Program-made: the position numbers and the translations under genes | Part shown: positions 32,839-44,404 of the stretch, one piece after another | Position numbering within the stretch: the first letter of the stretch is position 1 | Layout of the letters: each line of letters starts with the position of its first letter | Source: Primula veris | Taxonomy: Eukaryota > Streptophyta > Magnoliopsida > Ericales > Primulaceae | Reading direction: 5' to 3' | NCBI GenBank assembly: GCA_963682055.1 | Contig: OY821744.1 | Span: forward strand, 9,216,835 to 9,280,834 | Length of the DNA stretch: 64,000 bases | The notes under the pieces: generated by a model | The model's database searches: none | Told to the model about the DNA's origin: nothing | The model's input: the letters and a program-made list of their open reading frames with translations, nothing else

Positions 32839-33770
32839 TATAGAGAGAGGTCTAGATAGAGTTTATGGATTTTCACTGCATTATTATGGGGACTACACGT
32901 TTGTGGTTGGGAGTATAAGAGAACAACAATTACATAGAAACAAAAAATTATCAGCCCCAAAGCTACTTTATTCAGAACTATGGTCAATTGCATTAATGGT
33001 GCTTGTAGTTCATGTAAGATTGCCTTTTAATCTACTAATTTAGTTACAAAACCAACATCCTCTTATTCTAAGTAAGTGATGTATTATTTTGGCCCCCAGT
33101 TCTGTATATAAGTTTTTTTTTTTGATAAGCAGTTCTGTATAGAAGTTACTGTTACATAATGGTCTAATTTTTAGTTAATTCTCGCATATACTTCTAAGTT
33201 CTAAGGTTACATACGAAACTTTGTTGTGCGGTTACTCTACGAGAAAGAGATCCAATTTGACAAGGAACCCTTTCGTCACCTCGAGTCCTCTCTAGTCACG
33301 CGCCTTAACCCCAACTTCGGAATCCAATTCTGTACAGAAGGAAACTTCCATATTTTGATATAAAAGTCTACACAAACTGGTTTCTATGACGACACATTAA
33401 CAAGGAGTTTTTGTAAGTAATCACTAATCCTCAATATTGGTTTCCGAGATCCAATTATATCAATAGTTTTCTACGACAACACAAACTGGTTTCTTTCATC
33501 TTTTAGAGTAAATTTTGAGATGAGAAAAAACTAGGTTCATCGAGCTTGGGTGCTATAAGGAGAAAGTACAGCGGTAACACATAGCTTAGTATAATATTTT
33601 CGTGTTTGCATCGAGGTACAGTATATGATACTACAACTAAAGGATTGCCAATACTGATAAAGTCATCAGGAGAAGAAAGAGACATGATTGATATACATAC
33701 ACATGGCCACTAATCTGAAATACTCTACTGTATATACATAAACAAAATTACATAAAGCAGTGATAATGTC

Positions 33771-36019
33771 TCAGCTTCTCTGCGCACTCCATCCTTTCCA
33801 TTTGATATTGCTTAGCCATCCGAAACCAACAGATAGTTGCCCAGACTGCATCTTTATAAGGCCTTCTCTATATGGTATCAGTATAGTTCTTAGACCTGTA
33901 AATTTTCATACAAGTGTAGAGAAAAATGTCACGGGTACACCAGACAAAAGTTGTAAAACGTGCAAATGTAGCAAAAGAGTTTTTGAAAAAGCTTCACTAA
34001 ACGTAGCCTTTATATATTTTGCAGCACATAAAAGTATAAAAACCGTAAGCTTTTCAACATAGAACATCGGATTAAAGCATCTGTACATAAAAACAAAACT
34101 AGAAAATGAATTACTCCATATAACATGCATTCATCTGATCAGATACTTGCCCTAAAAATAATGTTTTCATCAGATATCTAGAAAAAGAACTAGAGACTTA
34201 ATCAGGGAACTAATAGGCGAATCAAACTGAAGTGAAGAATGGAAGCAAGGATTCACTTTACGTAACTGATTAAACATGCCGTAAAAGAGGACAACTCATT
34301 AAGTTTAATAAGTTCCAACTTCTAGAAAAACACCGGCTGAACTAAATCACTCATAAATTAAGCAAAACGGGAATTATACTATAAACCACAACTTATCATC
34401 AGTAACTTTCACTTGCATCCCTCAACAGTCAACACCAATGCAACCAATACACCAAACTTTCCATTCAATAACGATGAAATCCTTTACTCGGTGTTTATTC
34501 TGAATTATCTAAAAAAAGGTTACTATGCATCAAAAAACTTAAAAGAGATTTTAAAAACCGGAAAGCTCACTAGACACTGAAGGTACATTTAAAAATACGC
34601 ATCAAATAATGTTAGACCTTTTTTTCTAAAAGCTCAAATAAACTTTCACCAAGCGCAATAGCTAAAAAACACATCATCTTATTAAGAAAGTGAAAAGGAG
34701 TCCTCATATACTAAATAAGATTAGTACCTAATACAGTTTGACCAACAGAGAACGAGTTATGTTTTGCAGTATCGACCTACCTATTTGTGCTTGAAGAGTT
34801 CTGTAAGATTGTTCTTGGTGGAAAGAAACATGAATGAACAAACACTGGAGACCTAATCTTTATAAAAAGACCAAGAATAAAAAAGGCTTCAAGGTCTAAC
34901 CTATAATATAACCAGGCACTACAGAAATAATAAACCATTAACAGTACTCTGCGTCACATTTCATACTCAATGCTTACAAAGGACATTTTACAAAAGAAGA
35001 CAACCCGTTATACCAAACTTTTGATTCAATAGCAGTGTTCCTCCTTATTTGGTGAAAATTCTGAATATCTAGATAAAGCTCACTATACAAGCAAAATGGA
35101 AAACAAATAATGGTGCTTGAATAAACTTTTTACTGGAACACAAATTAAGAAAACTTATATGAGATTTGACTGCAAAAGCCTGATTCCTCGTATTTACTTA
35201 ATATGACTAGTACTCATTTCAGTTTCGATGAACAAATCACTACTTAAGTTTTGCACTATCCACCTACCGATCTGTGCTTGCAGAGTTCTATAGTATTGTT
35301 ACTGGTGAAAAGAAACGTGAAAGAACATATCGAAGAGAGTAGAACAATTTTCCAATGAACGCCATGAAAGTAACACATAATTTAATCAGAGTCTTTGATA
35401 CCAAAACAGTATTGCCAAAAACAAAATCGCCAAAAACAATACCTGAAATGCACATAGTCTTATAAATAGCAGCAGCGTGAGCATCTCCTTTTTCATCCAT
35501 GTGAGGCCTCTCCAAGCACTCAAGAAATGCCATATCAGCTTTAAGAAGTTCGGCTTGGTCATGTGTGTCGTACCCAATATCGTGACAATAACAACAAAAG
35601 TCCAGCCAATCAATGGGTCGCTGGTCCCAAATATGAGACCCACCCGCTTTACCACTCGACCAGTTAGGCCCACAATAATGGCCATAACGAGGAAAAATGT
35701 TCGAAAGAATAGCTCTTGGGCCTGTATGCCAAGGGACCTTCGAAGCATACGGTCTAAACCGTATCGGCGAATAACAACCATTTGACTGAGCATGTTTTTT
35801 CAACCCCTTGTTGACAATTGATGGCATGTTGGTGTTTCTCTCTTTAGAGTTCATGTACCAAGGAAAGAAAGACAGCAAAGACCATCCCCATAAACTGATG
35901 TCAAAACGGGATATTTGTGCAGGTACTTCCATAGATGTTGTTGCTGGCGTAAAGGTTGTTTCGACATTTTTGTTCGTGGTGCCCGTGAAAAAAGGAAATT
36001 TGCTGAAGCTGAAATTCAT
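33771..36019 (-). CDS. Phospholipase A2 family protein, intact
   Basis: Predicted to hydrolyse the sn-2 ester of phospholipids using Ca2+. Coding exons are 35443-36019 and 33771-33895, joined at CAG|GTATTG and TTACAG|GTCTAAG in phase 1, giving 233 residues. The calcium-loop motif YGHYCGPNWSSGK and the active-site region DFCCYCHDIGYD with the His-Asp pair are present, followed by KADMAFLECLE, IYKTMCISG, LIPYR and GWLSNIKWKGW, as in plant PLA2-family proteins with C-terminal extensions. ATG 36019 is the first ATG; an in-frame TAG lies just upstream of the longer frame. A frame running on to 35288 simply reads into the intron. The 5'UTR is split by an intron of about 2.6 kb (36091-38687). No classical signal peptide is obvious. 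Confidence 0.9.
34420..35345. repeat. Imperfect tandem duplication within the PLA2 intron
   Basis: About 34440-34850 and 35000-35345 share ordered blocks. Examples are CCAAACTTT..ATTCAATA, GTGTTTATTCTGAAT/GTGAAAATTCTGAAT, TTTTGCA(G/C)TATC(G/C)ACCTACC and GTGCTTG(A/C)AGAGTTCT. The copies are diverged and non-coding. Confidence 0.6.
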
Positions 36020-36090
36020 GTCTATTAATAAGTTGGAGCCAAAGCCACAGTTTACAAACTTCAGCAACTAAACATCGTGCCGGAAAGGGC

Positions 36091-38687
36091 CTAGAACATC
36101 AAAAAGAATCTATCAGGTAATTGTATAACACCCACCAAATTTAAATAAATAGGCGCATGAAGTCCGAGAACTTTTTGAACTTCACAGAAAGTTTTAAACG
36201 AATTGCTTAATAAACAAAAAGAAGAACAAAGGTGCAATATCAAAATTTTCATCCCCATCAATATGAACCGAGTTCAAATTTCCTACGCCTTAATCCTATT
36301 GATCCATGTCAATATATTATCCTTTTAACAGAAATATAAACATACCAGAAATGAAAAGACAATTCATTAGTAATGCTTCTCATGTCAACATATGTAAACT
36401 AAATACCAAATACTCGACTACTCATCATGATTAAGCACAAGATCCAGCTGTTAAATGATAGATAAGTACCCTAACAAAAATAATTATCAACATCAAATGT
36501 ATTTACCACAGTTACTCGTACACCGATCCAGCAATAAGTAAGTTATCATTTGTTGATTTGTTCTAATGTACTTCTTAGTGACTAGCAATCTTTATATTTA
36601 TATTGGTATGAAATCCATTTACAGGACCAAATGCTTCCTAAGTCAATGATATACGAAGATAAGTACACCACAATATGATTCTCTACATGTCAGATTTACA
36701 AAAGAAGTTATCGAAAAGGCAGATGAAATTGATATAAAGATATCTGTTATGCTGAAACTACCCACGCTCTCTTATGTTCAGAAATTGTAGGGAAATACAC
36801 ATCAAATTTAGAAAAACAGATACAATGAGCCACCGGAAATTTTAAAAATGAAAAATGACCAATCTTCCAAGTCTATGAAGCTATAACTTTTGAGTTCAAC
36901 AAAAACAGACTTGTATCAACATATTCCCAGAAAGATCATTAATAAGCATTAAAAAAAGAGTTGCAAGTTAGCAACTAGTTTTTTGTGAATATACCATATT
37001 TCAGACAGATGCAAACCTGTACTTTTTCAATTATTAACAGATCAGTATTAATCTCCAGAACTATCCCTTAGTTTAAATCAGACAAATCAAACACCAGTCC
37101 TTTCACAAATAACTTCTTCAACACCCGCTCAAAAAGAATTTTTTAATGAACAAATCCAAATTTTCAACAATCTGACATCAAGCACATGTGTTGGAAATCA
37201 AAGTAAAGATGAAGGAAAACAGAACGAAAGAGAGAATATAAGAAGATGAAAATAAGTAGCAAGCAAACCAAGGTAGAAACTCAAACATAAAGAGTATGCC
37301 TGTTACATCAAACACCAACTAAAGATATTTAACTTATGAATTCTATATCTCTTTACTTAAAAACAAAGTGATAGAACTCAATAAAACATATTCAGAAAAT
37401 CGGTAATGTGAAAAACAAGACCAATCACCACTACAAAGTAAACAGGAACATAAATCCCATTTTATAAACATTAAAGAAGAACAGAATCTTTTAGCCACAC
37501 ACAAGGACAGAGCCATGATTACTAATACAGGGTTGCTTAATACAAAATGTCATTTTATGGGGACGCAATACACTGTTTTTTATATTCTTCGGAATTTTCT
37601 TATAGAAGAAATAGCTTTTTTACAAATTGTGGGTCTGCGGCTGCACTCTTTGCAACCATGAGGCTTTGTCACTGACCACGCAACATTTTAGCACCATATT
37701 AGGCAAATATTCTAATTATTTTTTTATCCCTAAAGAAAAAAACTCTAGCTTCTCACCTTAACTTAAAAATAACATTTCAAAAGGCTCATAGATACTACTC
37801 CCTCTGTTCCTATTTAATTTTCCATTACAAAACTACATGCAATTTTGACCGGCCAAGAACTTGTATCAAAATTGTCGGAATGAAAATTTTCAAAAGTTGA
37901 CCATATAGTTCAAATATTAAATTGCACCATTTGAACTATATGGTCAAATGTTAAATTTTATGATTATATTTATAAAAAATTCATTTCGACAATTTTGATA
38001 TAAGTTATAAGCCGGTCAAAATTGCACGTAGTTTCGTAGTGGACAATTAAATGAGAACGGAGGGAGTATCAATTAATCCCTTTATTGAAGTGGAACAGGT
38101 TGTGACACTCTTTTCCAACAAACACATAAACAATATACTTCTTCGGACCTAATTTATGTACATTATTTTGTTCGACACACCTGGTGAAAGAAGCATAATT
38201 ACTTAAAAATTCGAGAAAAAAAAGTATATTTTCTTAAAAAACACAACCTTGAGTACAAAAAGCATACAATTTAATTTTATATTTTCACCAAACAAACTCA
38301 ACATACTTATAAATGCTGCTCAGTGAATAAAAAAAAATTGGTAAAACTTTGTGCACTTCAACAAAATGATTTTTTTTTTGTAACTCCTAATATAGGACTA
38401 TTTATAAGAAGTTAGTTGTCATATCTATTTAAAAAAAAAAAAAAACTTTCTTTCACTGCTATGATGCCATCTCCTTTATCTTCACATTTTCCGAGATTTT
38501 CAAAGTTTTCAAAGCCGAAAAATAGAGTAATAATATAATCAAACACATTGTTGCTCATAAATTAACATTTCATCAAGAGAGTAAAGCAAGAGACAAGAGT
38601 CGAAAAAATAATAAACAAAAATAAAGTAGCATTTAAGCATAGAAATAAGAAAGAAAAGGAAAAGCCATAGCTTTAGAAAAAGCATAC
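36091..38687 (-). other. Long 5'UTR intron of the PLA2 gene
   Basis: Bounded by donor AAG|GTATGC (38688/38687) and acceptor TTCTAG|GCCC (exon edge 36090). The interior is AT-rich, carries a Stowaway MITE and has no coding frame. Leader introns of this length occur in plant genes and often raise expression; here that is inference only. Confidence 0.65.
37798..38066. mobile_element. Stowaway MITE, 269 bp, in the PLA2 leader intron
   Basis: Starts CTCCCTCTGTTCC and ends GAGAACGGAGGGAG with TA target duplications at 37796-37797 and 38067-38068. The halves are inverted: GACCGGCCAAGAACTTGTATCAAAATTGTC pairs with the right side, so the whole element can fold into a hairpin. It belongs to the Tc1/mariner-related Stowaway group and has no coding capacity. 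Confidence 0.93.
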
Positions 38688-38689
38688 CT

Positions 38690-38724
<35 letters not shown>

Positions 38725-38755
38725 GTTTTACGTGGAGGTGGTTTTATTGCGTGTG
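38688..38755 (-). other. PLA2 first (non-coding) exon, approximate
   Basis: A short leader exon containing a (GA)n/(CT)n tract (38692-38720) ends at the donor AAG|GTATGC. The start is inferred from the TATA box about 30 bp upstream. Confidence 0.5.
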
Positions 38756-38780
38756 TAATACTCTCAGAGGAATACCAAAC

Positions 38781-38790
38781 TTATATAAAG
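38781..38790 (-). promoter_or_regulatory. TATA box of the PLA2 gene
   Basis: CTTTATATAAG on the minus strand lies about 95 bp upstream of the leader-exon donor. It fits transcription of the PLA2 leader exon. Confidence 0.5.
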
Positions 38791-38814
38791 CTGCTTTTGT
38801 AACTTAATATTAAA

Positions 38815-39000
38815 ATTGTCCGGCAATGTTTTTTTATTTAATTTAATTATAAAATTTAATATTTAAACTATATCATTAACTTTTGAAAAAATTTCATTAT
38901 AATTTTGATACAAGTTACTGTCGATCAAAATTACATGTGGTTTTGTAATGAATACTTAAATAGTAACGGATGAACAATTAAATAGTAACGGAGCAAGTAT
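38815..39000. mobile_element. Decayed Stowaway MITE, same family as 37798-38066
   Basis: Shares TTTTGATACAAGTTA, TC(A/G)ATCAAAATT, ACATGTGGTTTTGTA and AATAGTAACGGA with the intact copy, but has lost the left CTCCCTC end. It lies just upstream of the PLA2 promoter. Confidence 0.6.
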
Positions 39001-39308
39001 ATAATAATATATTGCTATATCCGTATATTCCTTTTCTTTTATTTTAATTTATAAAGTGTTACGCTTACCCGTGCATACTAGTGGTAGACAACTGTATTGG
39101 ATATGAGGTTTCTTATACTTAAAAGTTATTAAAAAAAATATAAGAACAAAAGATTTAGAGATACTAATTACAACCCGCAACTTTTGTTTATTTTTACTGT
39201 TTCTTTTTTAATGTTTATATTTTTTAGGGGTCGAATTACAAGATTTGGAAATAAAGACTGTTTTGTAGTCTATTTTTGTGTTTTACGTGCGTTAAGTGTG
39301 CAAACCAT

Positions 39309-40720
39309 GTTTTGCACAAGTGTCTGTGAGGATTAACGACAGGTTAATTCACATGTACTATACGGGATTGTAAATGAGACGAGATGAATCAAAAAATCTC
39401 TTGTTCGTGTTTGGTTCGTTAAGTCTGTAAACTTTTTCGTTTTCGTCTCGTGATCGTGACGAACAATTAGATTGATGTTCATGTTCGGCTCGTAAATAAT
39501 AAAAAAAGTTTGGTTCGTTTCGTTTGGTGAACTCTTAATGAGTCGAATTTGATTTATAAATGCTCGTTTAAACTCGTTTAAGCTCGCTAAAATAAAAATA
39601 AAATTTAATATGCAAACATGTATTTTTTACCGACTTGTATCAAGCGATCGCTTTTCGAGCCGAACCAATCAAGTCGTTACCAAAAGTTTGGTATACCGAC
39701 ATTACGGTACGATACAACCGAACCAATTTTTGAAAGTCGATTCGGTTTCGGTATTCATTTGGTAAGTTCGGTATGATACCGATTCAAACCGAAATATTAA
39801 AATATATCATATAGACAAATAAAATAAAATAGTTATATACACTTAATTATTAACGTTGTTATAATATATTTATATTACTTTTTCTAGCGAATACTTATAA
39901 TATTTTTATTTATTTATAAATTTTACTAGAAATGTCTAGTAGTCTTTACCCTTTTATACTAAGAAACAAAAAAGCTAACAATAATATAAATAAATATTTT
40001 TTTTATTCTACTATTTTTAAAACTTTATACTTTTTTTCCCAAAACGCACCATTTTTATATCACTTGTAAACTCTAAATTTTGTTATAAAACCGAAATCGA
40101 ACCAAACTAACCGAATAGTTTGGTATACCGAAAGTTCGGTATACCGAATTTTTTGGTTCAGTAATGGTATAAAAATTCTCAAAGTAAACTAGTTTGATAT
40201 GGTATCGGTATGTAGTCAAAAAATTCGGTATCTAACCGATGTCACCCCTATATATATATACTTCATCCGTTCCATATCTATTGTCCATTTTATTTAATAT
40301 ATGTAAGGTATATTATAATAAAAGTGGATATGTGTTTTGTGACGGAGGGAGTAAATGAGAGTTTATATGGAACTTAGATATTTTTTTGACGGTACATTCA
40401 TTTAACACGTAACACACATCTTAAAAAAATTAAACAAAAATAATAATTAGAATAGTGTTGAGTGCAAACAAAATTTATAAAATAATTATATATATATATA
40501 TATGTGTGTGTGTGTATGTATATATATATATAAACGAATATCAGAATAAACGAAACGAGCAAAGTCGTGTTCATGTTCAGTTCATTTATAAGACGAATAT
40601 TGTATTCTAATTCATTATCATTTCATTTATATATGAACAAATATGAACCGAGCCTTAACCGATACGAACACGACCTTTTTCACGAACAGCTCGTCTCATT
40701 TACAGTATCGGGTGTTAGAA
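39309..40720. repeat. Duplicated hAT-based segment, copy 1 (partner 47352-48919)
   Basis: Colinear with 47352-48919. Both have the shared left flank (TTTTGCACAAGTGTCTGTGAGG), hAT ends GTAAATGAGACGAG..CTCGTCTC(A/T)TTTACAG, an inner element rich in TTTGGTATACCG and CGGTATCGGTA, and a 91-bp Stowaway. The right end here is altered (TTTACAGTATCGGG). It lacks the Helitron present in the partner; near 40485-40530 only an AT/GT repeat stands at that point. Confidence 0.8.
40261..40351. mobile_element. Stowaway MITE, 91 bp
   Basis: Starts CTTCATCCGTTCC and ends GTGACGGAGGGAG, flanked by TA on both sides. It is the same insertion as 48215-48305 in the duplicated partner. Confidence 0.85.
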
Positions 40721-40965
40721 TTTCAAATGCTTTCTTTTATTTCTTCAATTTGCTTAATGTGTAATTTTTTAAACTATTAAGGTTTTTTTGTAAATAATTA
40801 GCCCTATTCACATAAACAATAGTATGATATATGAAAAGGAACCACAAATCTAAATTCATACCTAAATTTACATCCGATCTCAAATCTCTATCTATTTCAA
40901 CATAAATACTAAAATTAATCAATAAAATCAACTTACATAAACTCACAACATACAACATATATGGA

Positions 40966-41107
40966 CAGCACGAAAAACACTTAAATGTACACCAATATCT
41001 TATCGCTCCATTTCAACGGCAGCACAAAAAACACTCAAATATACACCAAACGACAGCACGAAAAATACTCAAATATACACCAATATCTTGACACTTCATT
41101 TCAACGG
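40966..41107. repeat. Short tandem repeat, units of about 34-57 bp
   Basis: Three units begin CAGCAC(G/A)AAAAA(C/T)ACT(C/T)AAAT and contain TACACCAA. The first and third continue with TATCTT..CATTTCAACGG, and the middle one is truncated. Confidence 0.75.
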
Positions 41108-41399
41108 TTGTGATTAAATCTAAAAAAGAAACGGTTTCTTTTTCTCTCTCACCGTCTCAATTCTCTCTCTCTCTGTGTACATAGTAAGTTCCAACACAGA
41201 ACTGGACCATTTTATTTCTGTTCAAAATTTGTCAAAACCTCCTCACATTCTCAATCATAACATGTGTAAAACAGTATAAGTATTTATTGGTGAGCGTAAT
41301 TTTTCATTACTCTCGACTTGATTTGATTTGTAATCTAAAACACACACAAGCTCACAACATCCGTATATCTTTATAAATGTAGTTACGAGAATAAACGCA

Positions 41400-41774
41400 A
41401 GATAAAAATAGGTAAGGCGATGGAGAGACTCTTTTACTTATTTTGAGAATGTTTGCAAGTTACAAACGTTTAACTTTCTATGCCGGATTGGTGTTACAAG
41501 TATTCTGTTTAGTTTAGCTCGAATTTCTAGAGAGATAATCTCTCAGTATTTAATATATGTCTTTTTGGTCCGGATAAATCAACCACCCTCCCCCTTTCTT
41601 GAGGTATGAGTGATGTATTTATAGTGTTCATATTTGATTATCAGCCTTTGGATCATGGTCAACGTACTTTATCATCTAACGGTCCTCCGCATACCTCGGT
41701 CTGCTGGTATATATATATGATCCGGATAAATAAATTTTAATTGCACACACACGCAACGTGTGGGGCACAATTAC

Positions 41775-41805
<31 letters not shown>

Positions 41806-41830
41806 ATCCGGGTAAATAAATTTTTAAAAA
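41400..41830. other. Possible LTR remnant and Helitron-like 3' end
   Basis: About 41600-41690 (GTATTTATAGTG, CCTTTGGATCATGG, CTAACGG) loosely resembles part of the solo LTR near 8010-8080. About 41740-41780 contains a hairpin, CACACGCAACGTGTGGGGC, followed by CTATT and AT repeats, like the Helitron ends elsewhere. GATCCGG(A/G)TAAATAAATTT occurs on both sides of the AT repeat (41719 and 41803). Borders are unresolved. Confidence 0.4.
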
Positions 41831-42119
41831 GTATATCTGATTGAATGAAGATATTAAATTAGAAATTGTGAGTAATATAATGTTTTTTTTTATACATAAT
41901 ACAAGTAAAACGATTTTGTTTGATATAAGATTATTATTGTTTTGAAAAAATAATGATTTTTGTGTGTTTTTTATATTTTGAATTGAATAAATGTAAATGA
42001 GTAATTAGTAAAAAAGAGGAAAGACATTTTCGAAAAAAATGACCAAAATTTAACAGACTCACTTTTTTTTAGATTGACTTATATATATAGTCATCATACG
42101 AATCTCAGACGGCGACGTT

Positions 42120-44400
42120 GCTCAGACGACGAAGATGTTGAACGAACGTGTTACTTGGGGGAGGTTTTTAGAAAGAAAAATTGATGGCTAAGATTGAACC
42201 AACGTAGATTTAAATACTTTTTTTATACTGTATTATCTGAATTGGAATAAAACTTAAAACCTTTTATTAGACATGTTTGGGAGCACGACTAAAGATTTGA
42301 TAATTTGGTTTGTAGAGACCGGACCTTAATCTTTCCAACTTAAAATAAGTACAATATATTCATCAGGTCTTAAAATTAGTAAATCTAGTTTAAAACTATG
42401 GCCAAGAAGGGGGTCTAGAAATGCATTACAAGAATACCACAAAGGCCATAAAAGGAAGAACTCTACCCCTTTAAAAAAAACTCCCGCCTCCGAGACTCAA
42501 ACTAGTGAAGAGAGATAAAACGGAATCGAAGACGATAATGTTTAAGATATATGACTCAAATGTCTTGGACAGAGATTTTCGAAAACGATAAAACTTTATA
42601 AAATGGGTCGGTCCCGTGAGGCAACATATAATATCAGGCCTTTATCATATTTAATAAAAAAAAAAATCTTTCTAGGGAAAAGAAATGATAGGCAAGTATG
42701 AAGTATCTAGACCTAAATGTAGAAGAAATACAAAGTAATTAGAAAGCCAAATGTAAGACGAGCACGTACAAATTAAGATGCCCAGTACATGCGACTTACA
42801 AAAAATTAAATGAGTACCAATAAATGCTGCATCCATATCAAAAGTTTAAAAATTGTTTATCATTAAATAGATCAAAGTATGAAACAAATGTGAGAAAACT
42901 CAAATAGGTAAACTGGAGCATATATAATCACATAGATATATGTATATGCAATCGATGTATCGGAAGTGAGATCGATTACAGGAAACAAATACTTGAACAA
43001 TCCCAAAAATAAATAATATAAATTCCACAAAAGGATAGATAAACACAAGTGACTATAGTCTCCTACTAAAACCTTCTTTTATATATCAAATGAAAATTGA
43101 GTGCGGAAATACAATCTGAAGCAATAAAATGTAATGAAAAAAACTGGCCTCCAAGTGACACCTAGACTGTTAGATTTAGCTAGCATTTTAGTTACTCATG
43201 CTCTGAACAATTTTTGTTAGACTTGTTAGCATTTTTGTTAAATTTTGACAAATGGGCAAAAAAATGGCCTCCAAGCACACTACAAGAACACTTAACAAAC
43301 ACACTTAACAGCTCCAATGCTGGTGCACTAAGATAAAAACAAACGCGTAACTAGAAAATCATTACAATATGGTTGTTCACCTCAAATTAGACGTGATAAA
43401 CAAAACATTTGAGCCGCTTTAGCTTCTTTAGAATCAATATCTACGAACCGCAAAAAAAGATGTTAGGGTTTGTAACCAACCTGTCGCAAGCAGGGTAAAA
43501 TGCAAAAAGAAAAAAAATAGGTTGGGTGATGATATAGGTGATGATATCATATAAGGTTCGCAACCCCTCTCAATCTCACTCGGAGTTAACTGTCTCACAA
43601 GGCGAACAGTCCTTCCATCTGGCTTCTCAACAATTTTTTTCGGAATAACCTTCTCAACAATTTTTTTCGGAATAACCTTCTCAAAGGGTTAAAATCGTTA
43701 AAAACATTCAAATTTGTAATGTCAGAAGACACTTTGTATTTTAAATGCTGAAACTTATGTATCTATGAGTATTTTCAAACGTGCAGTCAATAATTTGTTT
43801 TTTAAAAAACATATAAAAACAGATGAAACATTAAAAGTTGTATTTTTAGGAGTCAATAATCTATATTTTAAATATAAAAGGTTAATTAAACATTAATTTT
43901 AGATGTGAAATTTGTTATCAGAAGTTAATAATTTGCATTTTGAAAAAGATATAAAAATTATGAATTGTGTATTTTATCTGAACTAAAACTTAAATAAGTA
44001 TGGGACCGACAAAATACATATCTTAATTTATAAATAAAAAATTAAAATAAATGTTGATGGTCAACAGGTTCTTGGCCACAATGAAAGGAGGTTCTTGGCC
44101 ACAATGGAAGGCTGAATGCCACATCATGGTTGGAGCATCAAAATTTTAGTCGGCTATGCTTTTCATAGACGAAAACATATCCAAAATTTAGGAGTGCGTA
44201 AATATATCTTAGAATATGAGACACTTATTTATTTAATTTTTGTTGTTATATAAAAATAAAGATAAGAGAAAATATTGTCTATTACAACCATCAAATCTCT
44301 CTCTCTCTATATATATTAAAAATAATAAGATACCACTACATACTATATATAATGTTTTATTTTAAAGCCATATCTGATCTTATTGGGTTTTTAGAACTTT
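42120..44400. other. Intergenic, no gene seen
   Basis: AT-rich sequence without convincing exons. A 27-bp unit (TTCTCAACAATTTTTTTCGG..) is tandemly repeated at 43624 and 43651, and loosely periodic AT-rich repeats lie near 43780-43990. An 18-bp phrase, GGTTCTTGGCCACAATG, is repeated at 44067 and 44091. Confidence 0.45.
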
Positions 44401-44404
44401 GTAA

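Noticed and set aside
33906..34130. 74-residue minus-strand frame as an extra PLA2 exon
   Set aside because: Hydrophobic and preceded by an AG, but splicing directly to 33895 recovers the conserved family C-terminus and needs no extra exon.
35288..35442. C-terminal extension of the PLA2 frame
   Set aside because: A good donor at 35442 and a matching phase-1 exon at 33771-33895 restore the family C-terminus. The extension is intron sequence.
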